From contig JBMOLK010000040.1 in assembly GCA_049325575.1 (NCBI GenBank), positions 1-21,178 of the forward strand: a DNA stretch of 21,178 nt, in the 5' to 3' direction. The DNA comes from JBMOLK01 sp049325575. Its GTDB lineage: Bacteria; Bacillota; Clostridia; Acetivibrionales; Acetivibrionaceae. Below the pieces are notes generated by a model, which searched no databases, was not told the DNA's origin, and saw only the letters and a list, made by a program, of their open reading frames with translations. Both the position numbers and the translations under genes were made by a program. Below, in pieces: positions 1 to 5,800 of the stretch (positions are counted from its first letter, which is position 1; the number at the start of each line of letters is the position of its first letter).

Positions 1-189
1 TATAACTCTTTATTGAATAGGTTCTTGGAATCAGATCATAATCATTATTAAAATTAAACATAGTAATATGCACCCCCAATTAAATTATACAACCCCAAAT
101 TAGTCAAAATCCAGAGGATAATGTTTCTTGGCACACCAGTATTCACCTTAGCATTTCTTGTACCATCACAGCAGGAGTCAAGTTATATA

Positions 190-218
190 TTTACTAATTA
201 TGTTATTGAAGTTATAAT
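190..218 (+). promoter_or_regulatory. Candidate sigma-A promoter for the isochorismatase-like gene
   Basis: A perfect TATAAT (213-218) sits 17 bp downstream of TTTACT (190-195, four of six consensus positions). It lies about 65 bp upstream of the start codon at 284 and is oriented towards it. Prediction is by pattern only. The rest of 1-283 shows no convincing gene. Confidence 0.4.
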
Positions 219-283
219 TTACTTAAGATAATCAAAACAAAGCTTATAGATTTAAAGCAAGAAGACTGCGAGGAGGTGTACTG

Positions 284-964
284 ATGCATATAATAACATG
301 GGTTTTCATAGTATTGGGTTTAGTTGCAGCAGGCTTTTTCGGGCTAATTTTCTTAGTGATAATGCTCTCTTCCAAACCTACACGAGGTAGAAAAATAGAT
401 GATTACACTAACTCTAAAAAAGCTTTATTGGTAGTGGATATACAGGAAGACTTTACTGGAATTGCTGCTAGAAGTCCGTTTCCCTTCAAAGGCTCTGATA
501 CGCTTATTTCAACAGTTAACAGGTTATTAGACGCAGCATCCGGTAATGACTTGCTAGTAGCCTATATAGGTCATGAACTCCCCGACAATTTTATAAGCAG
601 AGCCTTGACAGGCAGCAGATCTATAAAAGGACAGCCGGGTGCAAGAATGGATTCAAGATTACATATAGTAAACAGTAATTACTTTTCAAAATGTATATCG
701 GACTCGTTTTCAAGCTGGAAGCTTAATGATTTTCTGGAAAATAACCATGTCAATGAAGTATATATTGTGGGCCTGGATGGAGAAAAATGCGTGTACAAAA
801 CTGCACTAGGAGCACTAAATCGGGGTTATAAGGTCACAATTATTAAAGATGCTATTGTGTATATGTCCCAAAAGGATTTGAGTGAAGTAACCAAAATGTA
901 TGAGAACGACGGTATATCAGTAATTTTCAGCAGTGAATTGTTAAATTGCACTGCCATTACCTGA
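284..964 (+). CDS. Membrane-anchored isochorismatase-like cysteine hydrolase
   Basis: A 226-residue protein of the isochorismatase-like hydrolase superfamily, whose members hydrolyse amides or vinyl ethers (nicotinamidase, isochorismatase and others). The presumed Asp-Lys-Cys triad is visible: D52 in VVDIQEDF, K136 in NYFSKC, and C169 in GLDGEKCV, followed by the usual TALGALNRGY segment. Unusually, residues 4-28 form one hydrophobic segment before a basic stretch (KPTRGRK), so the enzyme is probably tethered to the membrane with its catalytic domain in the cytoplasm. The start is fixed by AGGAGGTG (271-278), five bases upstream of ATG. The substrate cannot be read from sequence. The next gene is 125 bp downstream on the same strand, and a shared transcript is possible. 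Confidence 0.85.
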   Translation: MHIITWVFIVLGLVAAGFFGLIFLVIMLSSKPTRGRKIDDYTNSKKALLVVDIQEDFTGIAARSPFPFKGSDTLISTVNRLLDAASGNDLLVAYIGHELPDNFISRALTGSRSIKGQPGARMDSRLHIVNSNYFSKCISDSFSSWKLNDFLENNHVNEVYIVGLDGEKCVYKTALGALNRGYKVTIIKDAIVYMSQKDLSEVTKMYENDGISVIFSSELLNCTAIT

Positions 965-1089
965 ATTAAGATGACCTTCGGTTTTACCGGAACACATTGT
1001 AAGGCACTTATGTAAAAAGCCCTTGCCTATATATTATTTTATAGGTTATCATTAGGCTGTAGCTAATATTTTGTTTTAGGGGATTTTTA

Positions 1090-1896
1090 ATGAATTTTTT
1101 GTATATTTTTTTAGCCGTATCCATTACTGCTTTAATTTATATGCGCTATGAAGCAACAAGACTTAAAGTAAGCAGAGTCTACTTTACAGAAAATGAAGAA
1201 CACTTAAAGGTTATCCAGCTTTCCGATATTCATATAAAATACTTAAGAGTAGATATCAAAAAGATAAGCAGTGTTTTAAAAGCTGAAAAGCCGGATCTCG
1301 TTGTCCTTACCGGAGACTATATAAACAATCCCGGACACATCCCTAAGTTCCTGGATTTCCTTGACAATATAAAAGGCGGGTTCAAAGTATGCCTGTGTTT
1401 TGGAAATCACGACTATAAAGCCTTGGGGAATAATGAGCGAGCCCTCATGGAGTTTAGAAGGCTTATTGAGGATAAGGGTGTTATGGTGCCTCTAAACAGC
1501 TCCTTTTGCATTGAGAAGTATCACAGAAAGTACAATATCATTGGTATTGAGGATCTAAGATCGAAACGCTATAATGTGGAGAAAGCACTCGAGTCATGCT
1601 GCAGCACTGCAGAAGCTAACATTGCCCTATCCCACAACCCTGATATAGCATTTGAAATACCCCAGGGAAAAATTGACTATTTGTTATGCGGTCATTTCCA
1701 TGGCGGACAGATTTGGATGCCGTTTAATCTTGAGTTTAAGCTGCTTCGTGGAGAAAAGCTGTGTAAGATGGGTATAACAAAGGGTGTTCATAGAGTTAAT
1801 AACCTCACTTTAAATATCAACAGCGGCATAGGAAATGTCTGTTTTCCTTTAAGGTTTTTCTCACCCCCCGAAATATCGGTTTTATACTTTCCATAA
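1090..1896 (+). CDS. Calcineurin-like metallophosphoesterase (YkuE-type)
   Basis: 268 residues with a complete two-metal phosphoesterase site: D46 and H48 (SDIH), D76 (TGDY), N106 and H107 (GNHD), H182 (ALSHNPD), and H202/H204 (GHFHGGQ). The N-terminal 17 residues are hydrophobic and act as a membrane anchor or uncleaved signal, as in the YkuE/YpbG group of Firmicute phosphoesterases. The active-site domain follows directly. The ribosome site AGGGGA (1078-1083) is six bases from ATG. Members of this group have been linked to lipid or cell-envelope phosphoester cleavage, but the substrate here is unknown. The gene ends in a hairpin terminator whose stem begins inside the TAA stop. Confidence 0.88.
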   Translation: MNFLYIFLAVSITALIYMRYEATRLKVSRVYFTENEEHLKVIQLSDIHIKYLRVDIKKISSVLKAEKPDLVVLTGDYINNPGHIPKFLDFLDNIKGGFKVCLCFGNHDYKALGNNERALMEFRRLIEDKGVMVPLNSSFCIEKYHRKYNIIGIEDLRSKRYNVEKALESCCSTAEANIALSHNPDIAFEIPQGKIDYLLCGHFHGGQIWMPFNLEFKLLRGEKLCKMGITKGVHRVNNLTLNINSGIGNVCFPLRFFSPPEISVLYFP

Positions 1897-1926
1897 AATA
1901 AACCCGGCAAACACCGGGTTTATTTT
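1895..1926. terminator. Bidirectional hairpin terminator between phosphoesterase and pgi
   Basis: A perfect 13-bp inverted repeat (1895-1907 and 1914-1926) with loop CAAACA, and a T-rich stretch continuing to about 1934. It separates convergent genes and could stop transcription from both. The left arm overlaps the last two bases of the phosphoesterase stop codon. Confidence 0.85.
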
Positions 1927-1960
1927 ATTTTAATTCACTATTTATATTCACTTTCCAATA

Positions 1961-3307
1961 TTATAAGCGCTCTTCAAGCTTCTTTTTCTGCTCTTCAAAG
2001 CCGGGTTTTCCAAGGAGGGCAAACATGTTTTTCTTATACGCTTCAACCCCGGGCTGGTCAAATGGGTTTACGCCAAGGAGATATCCACTGATACCGCAAG
2101 CTTTTTCAAAGAAGTAAACCATGCTTCCGAAATAATATTCATTAAGCTCGGGTATGGTAACCATGAGGTTTGGAACTCCACCGTCATTATGTGCCAGCAT
2201 TGTTCCTTCCAAAGCCTTCTTGTTAACAAAGTCTATATCCTTGCCCGAAATGAAGTTAAGTCCGTCAAGATTATCCTTATCCTCTTTTATAACAATATTC
2301 TTCCTGGGCTTTTCAACCTTTATAACAGTCTCAAATATGTTCCTTAGGCCATCCTGTATGTATTGACCCATGGAATGAAGATCGGTTGTGAAATCAACAC
2401 CTGCTGGGAATATACCTTTTTGGTCTTTTCCTTCACTCTCTCCGTAAAGCTGCTTCCACCACTCGGTAAAATAATGAAGTGAAGGCTCGTAATTTACCAT
2501 TATTTCAATACTCTTGTTTTTTCTATAAAGAGCATTCCTTACAGCTGCATACTTGTAACAGTCATTTTCCTTTACATTGGGATTATTGTAAAGAGCGTAA
2601 GCATCTGCCGCCCCTTTCATCATGCTGTCGATATCTGCCCCGGATACCGCTATGGGAAGTAATCCCACTGCAGTTAGAACAGAAAATCTTCCGCCAATAT
2701 CATCAGGCACTACGAAAGTCTCATAGCCCTCTTCAGTAGCCAGCTTCTTTAAGGCCCCTTTTTCTATGTCTGTAGTAGCGTATATTCTGCTTTTTGCTCC
2801 TTCTTTTCCATACTTGTTTTCCATGTATTCCTTGAAAATTCTAAAAGCAATGGCAGGCTCTGTTGTGGTACCGGACTTGGATATAACATTTACGGAAATT
2901 TCCTTGCCCTCAATAACCTCCAGCAGTTCAGCTATGTAAGTAGAGCTAATATTATTGCCTACGAAATAAATTTCAGGAGCTTTTCTTTTTGATTTAGGCA
3001 AAACATTATGGAATGTATGTGAAAGCATGTCTATTGCAGCTTTAGCTCCAAGATATGAGCCCCCGATTCCTATTACAATTAACGCGTCAGAATCGGACTT
3101 GATTTTTTGTGCAGCAGCCTTTATTCTTGAGAATTCTTCCTTGTCATAATTTAGCGGAAGATCAACCCAGCCAACAAAATCATTTCCTGCTCCCGTCTTA
3201 TTGTGCAGCATCTCATGAGCTGACTTTATAAAGCTTTCAAGATATAGCACTTCACTATCACTTAAAAAATCCCTTGCTTTGGAATAATCAAACTTTATAC
3301 TTTCCAT
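1961..3307 (-). CDS. pgi: Glucose-6-phosphate isomerase
   Basis: 448 residues, the usual length for the short clostridial/bacillar form. The enzyme interconverts glucose 6-phosphate and fructose 6-phosphate in the cytoplasm. Both family signatures are present: DDIGGRFSVLTAVG (residues 202-215) and GYLLGVNPFDQPGVEAYK (408-425). The sugar-phosphate binding segments GIGGSYLG (80-87) and SKSGTTTE (143-150) are also present. Likely catalytic residues are E290 (YGESEG), H311 (DLHS) and K425. The start is supported by GGAGG (3316-3320) eight bases upstream of ATG. It stands alone, convergent with the phosphoesterase and 113 bp downstream of pcm on the same strand. An imperfect palindrome (TAACCGT-TATT-ACGGTAA, 3343-3360) lies upstream of the start and could be a regulatory site, with no further support. 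Confidence 0.97.
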   Translation of the reverse strand: MESIKFDYSKARDFLSDSEVLYLESFIKSAHEMLHNKTGAGNDFVGWVDLPLNYDKEEFSRIKAAAQKIKSDSDALIVIGIGGSYLGAKAAIDMLSHTFHNVLPKSKRKAPEIYFVGNNISSTYIAELLEVIEGKEISVNVISKSGTTTEPAIAFRIFKEYMENKYGKEGAKSRIYATTDIEKGALKKLATEEGYETFVVPDDIGGRFSVLTAVGLLPIAVSGADIDSMMKGAADAYALYNNPNVKENDCYKYAAVRNALYRKNKSIEIMVNYEPSLHYFTEWWKQLYGESEGKDQKGIFPAGVDFTTDLHSMGQYIQDGLRNIFETVIKVEKPRKNIVIKEDKDNLDGLNFISGKDIDFVNKKALEGTMLAHNDGGVPNLMVTIPELNEYYFGSMVYFFEKACGISGYLLGVNPFDQPGVEAYKKNMFALLGKPGFEEQKKKLEERL

Positions 3308-3420
3308 TTATAAAACCTCCAATATATTTATTATTCATTGATTAACCGTTATTACGGTAAACATCCCGATAACTTTGTTTATATATTAACAAATGATTTA
3401 TCGCTGTGCAATAGAATATT

Positions 3421-4011
3421 CTAATTTTTCCAACCGTAATCCCCTTTTAATTCAACAAAAACAACATCGCCCAAAGAGGTGGTTTTTACCTCACCTTCCC
3501 GGCTCCTTTCAATTAGTATCAGCTCCTGCATATATCTTTTACCCACGGGTATAAGCATCCTTCCACCTGCTCCAAGCTGGTCTACAAGTTCCTCGGGTAT
3601 TTTTCCGGCTCCCGCAGTCACAATTATCCTGTCATAAGGTGCAAACTCACTCCACCCCTTGCTCCCGTCCCCTACCTTAAACTTTATGTTTTTATATCCC
3701 ATTATCTTAAGCCTTTCCCTGGCCTTTTGCGACAGCTCATCTATCCTCTCTACTGTATAAACTTCTTTAGAAAACTCTGCCAGAAGTACTGTCTGGTATC
3801 CCGAGCCTGTCCCAATTTCAAGGACCTTTAAATCCTTATTTAAATCAAGCCTTGAAGTCATCTCGTAAACCAGGCTTGGCTGTGAAATTGTCTGGTTGTG
3901 TCCAATAGGAAGAGCGTTATCAAAGTGGGCATACTCTTTATACTCATTATCTATAAAAACCGATCTGTCCAGATTCTTATAAAAGTTGTACAGTTCATTG
4001 TTCTTTATCAT
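3421..4011 (-). CDS. pcm: Protein-L-isoaspartate O-methyltransferase
   Basis: 196 residues, SAM-dependent. It methylates L-isoaspartyl residues formed by asparagine deamidation or aspartate isomerisation, which starts repair of aged proteins. Landmarks are the conserved substrate segment around NALPIGHNQTISQPS (32-46), the SAM-binding loop VLEIGTGSGYQT (63-74), the acidic residue at the end of strand 2 (YTVER, 85-89), GDGSKGW (114-120), and the family post-strand region with GGRMLIPVG (149-157). The ribosome site GGAGG (4017-4021) precedes ATG. The gene is divergent from the spore protein gene at 4207; spore proteins are among those known to deamidate during dormancy, so the pairing is suggestive. 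It is about 10 residues shorter than the E. coli enzyme but looks complete. Confidence 0.93.
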   Translation of the reverse strand: MIKNNELYNFYKNLDRSVFIDNEYKEYAHFDNALPIGHNQTISQPSLVYEMTSRLDLNKDLKVLEIGTGSGYQTVLLAEFSKEVYTVERIDELSQKARERLKIMGYKNIKFKVGDGSKGWSEFAPYDRIIVTAGAGKIPEELVDQLGAGGRMLIPVGKRYMQELILIERSREGEVKTTSLGDVVFVELKGDYGWKN

Positions 4012-4206
4012 AGTAACCTCCAGTATACGTCATAATTTATCTTTATTATTTCTAAAAACTATGAATTTATTAAATTCCCTTATTATAAAAAATCTATGAA
4101 ATTTAGATTTATCGGTATTTCAGGTTAATATTTCTGTGTTAAATTTTCATTTTATGCAAAAACTAAGATTGTAAATAAACTAAAATACTTAAGGTTGGTG
4201 AATAAT

Positions 4207-4428
4207 ATGGCAAGAAGAAACACACCTCTAGTTCCTGAAAGCAAAGAAGCTTTAAAAAGATTTAAAATGGAATGTGCCCAGGAAATCGGACACTTACAAT
4301 ATGTAAAAGAAAACAATGACCATTATAAAGGTGATGTACCTGCTAAAATAAATGGAGCGCAGGGTGGCCCCATTGGTGGACAGATGGTAAAAAGAATGAT
4401 AGAAATGGCAGAAAGCAGATTGGTGTAA
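4207..4428 (+). CDS. Alpha/beta-type small acid-soluble spore protein
   Basis: 73 residues from ATG at 4207. An in-frame TTG at 4195 is possible, but the MARRN start and the GGTG site at 4197-4200 favour the ATG. These proteins coat and protect DNA in dormant spores and are digested on germination. The C-terminal family motif is clear (GGQMVKRMIEMAE, 57-69), as is the N-terminal one (LVPESKEALKRFKMECAQEIG, 8-28). It is divergent in two ways. The position following the presumed germination-protease Glu (E22) is Cys rather than the usual Ile or Phe, and a longer hydrophilic linker plus a Gly-rich GAQGGPIGG joins the two helices. N49-G50 is a classic deamidation-prone pair. Sporulation-specific expression is expected, but no clear sigma-G promoter was found in 4012-4206. 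Confidence 0.88.
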   Translation: MARRNTPLVPESKEALKRFKMECAQEIGHLQYVKENNDHYKGDVPAKINGAQGGPIGGQMVKRMIEMAESRLV

Positions 4429-4429
4429 A

Positions 4430-4464
4430 AAAAGATATCAGGCGTCAAACGTCTGATATCTTTT
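4430..4464 (+). terminator. Rho-independent terminator of the spore protein gene
   Basis: A 15-bp stem with one G-T wobble: 4430-4444 (AAAAGATATCAGGCG) pairs with 4450-4464 across loop TCAAA and ends in a T-rich tail. It begins two bases after the stop codon. Confidence 0.88.
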
Positions 4465-4513
4465 CTATTTGAGCTGCCTTGTGTAAAGCTTAAGCATTAA
4501 AAAGCGAACGGTG

Positions 4514-4548
4514 TTTGACCAAGGTTGTTCCAGGAACTTAAATTTCAA
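4514..4548. repeat. Solo end of the 5534-5700 inverted-repeat element
   Basis: These 35 bases match, without gaps, the reverse complement of 5666-5700 at 30 of 35 positions. Both begin TTTGACC and both contain GAACTTAA and TTTCAA. The match covers the stop codon and last few codons of the membrane protein gene on the minus strand. Only one end of the element is recognisable here. Confidence 0.65.
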
Positions 4549-5419
4549 ATTCACTGCTAACAAAATTATCGGTACCTGCTCTGCTGCTTTCTATCCCATT
4601 TTGATAAAATACCAATCCGGTGTAGACACAGACGAAAGCTGTCAGAATCTGCACAATTACTTGATTTAATAAATTAATTAACAGCATATGTATTTGAAGT
4701 GGAACAGCATTGAAAAGACTAAAAACGCTCAAGTTTCCACCAACTAAATCCGGCCGTATAAAGGAATTCATAAATTTTAGCTGTGCAAAAGCAGATACAC
4801 TCTGCACAACTCCCAGAAGTAATATCAGTAAGGCTGTATGCTTTAAAAAAACAAGCTGTTTGAACCTGTTTAATATATTCTTCGTATCATATCTGTCTTC
4901 AAGAACAATGAATAGTATATAAAACATCAGTATCAAAGGAATATTTCTAAGTATTATATAAAATAGATTAACTATAAACAATAGGATTCCAAAATATTCG
5001 CCTGCTCCCATAAGGAACAGTGCCGCAGCATTAAAAGAAGACGAAATGATAAACTGGTAGATCCAGCCTACCATCATAAAAACAAGCAGCACCGATATTG
5101 TCTTAAGCCAATTCCTCCTAACAAAGCTTAAATAGTCTTTTAAGCTTGATTTATATCCATTTACTGCATCTTTGCATAGAAAAATGATCCCCGAGTATAC
5201 AGTACCTTTAAGTGCAATATACAATATACACTTTCCAATATAGACAGCAGCACTGCCTAAGCCACTCGACATGTAAATACGGTAAATGTGATAAAGTGCA
5301 ATATTTCCAAAATTCAATACATAAGCTATTAAGAATAACAATATTAAAGATACAGGTATAGTAAACTTTTTAAACATATATAGAAAAGACTTACCAATGT
5401 AGTCAGAAATAATATTCAT
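4538..5419 (-). CDS. Multi-pass membrane protein of unknown function
   Basis: 293 residues and strongly hydrophobic. About six or seven membrane segments are visible, near residues 20-42, 57-80, 105-125, 143-173, 193-212 and 240-270. Short basic loops separate them (RRNWLK at 101-106, NRFKQ at 184-188). There is no signal peptide, catalytic motif or recognisable transporter signature, so no function is assigned. The overall plan, with a long last segment followed by a short polar tail, recalls clostridial integral membrane proteins such as DUF975, but the DUF975 core motif is absent. The start is supported by a GGGGGAG site at 5427-5433, and TATAAT occurs on the minus strand at 5465-5470. The last codons and the stop lie in the repeat end at 4514-4548, so the C-terminus may have been redefined by that element. 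Confidence 0.75.
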   Translation of the reverse strand: MNIISDYIGKSFLYMFKKFTIPVSLILLFLIAYVLNFGNIALYHIYRIYMSSGLGSAAVYIGKCILYIALKGTVYSGIIFLCKDAVNGYKSSLKDYLSFVRRNWLKTISVLLVFMMVGWIYQFIISSSFNAAALFLMGAGEYFGILLFIVNLFYIILRNIPLILMFYILFIVLEDRYDTKNILNRFKQLVFLKHTALLILLLGVVQSVSAFAQLKFMNSFIRPDLVGGNLSVFSLFNAVPLQIHMLLINLLNQVIVQILTAFVCVYTGLVFYQNGIESSRAGTDNFVSSEFEI

Positions 5420-5533
5420 CCGTTTTCTCCCCCAAAATAATCCTACATATTAACAGACTCTTGCATTATAATATCATAGATACCATCTCTTTACAATCAA
5501 AAACTGGGGGGGGTATTGGGCGCATATTCTTCT

Positions 5534-5700
5534 TTTGACCCAAGTTGTGAAAAGAACCTTGTGTATAGGATATAGAGCTTGTTAGCAAAGCGTAGGAAAT
5601 GTCAAATCTTTGTTTGAGCGCAGCGAGTTTGATTCGGTCCGAAGCAAGTATACAAGCTCTTATTCTTGAAACTTAAGTTCTTGAAACAATCTGGGTCAAA
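5534..5700. repeat. 167-bp inverted-repeat element (MITE-like or structured RNA)
   Basis: The ends are TTTGACCCAAGTTGT (5534-5548) and its near inverse ACAATCTGGGTCAAA (5686-5700), 13 of 15 matching. Weaker pairing continues inwards (AAGAAC against GTTCTT). A second perfect inverted pair, AGAGCTTGT (5574-5582) and ACAAGCTCT (5652-5660), lies inside. An inner TCAAA/TTTGA pair flanks the GAGCGCAGCGAG core (5616-5627). No ORF fits within it and no target-site duplication is evident. One end recurs at 4514-4548, which argues for a dispersed repeat. Whether it is a defective mobile element or a structured transcript cannot be told from one window. Confidence 0.65.
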
Positions 5701-5744
5701 TATACTAGATCCAACTTTCTTTTGTGCTTAAAGCAGCTCAAAGC

Positions 5745-5769
5745 AAAAACGGCACCCTGTAGGATGCCG
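5745..5769 (-). terminator. Terminator of the pheST operon
   Basis: Read on the minus strand: CGGCATCC, loop TACA, GGGTGCCG (one T-G pair), then TTTTTG. An outer pair, AAAGCAG (5730-5736) with CTGCTTT (5778-5784), could extend the structure. It lies 31 bases past the pheT stop. Confidence 0.85.
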
Positions 5770-5800
5770 ATTATATACTGCTTTTTTTGTTCAAACTATA

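Noticed and set aside
54..178. Open minus-strand frame of about 40 codons with two adjacent Cys and a hydrophobic tail
   Set aside because: There is no in-frame ATG, only GTG or TTG without a ribosome site, and a stop lies close upstream. It may be a relic, but I cannot support it as a gene.
1026..1045. CCTATA...TATAGG hairpin before the phosphoesterase gene
   Set aside because: A short AT-rich palindrome with no T-run. It is expected by chance in such sequence.
965..1089. GGTTTTACC palindrome as a terminator of the isochorismatase-like gene
   Set aside because: The stem is three to four pairs and no T-run follows, so no terminator is called and a joint transcript stays possible.
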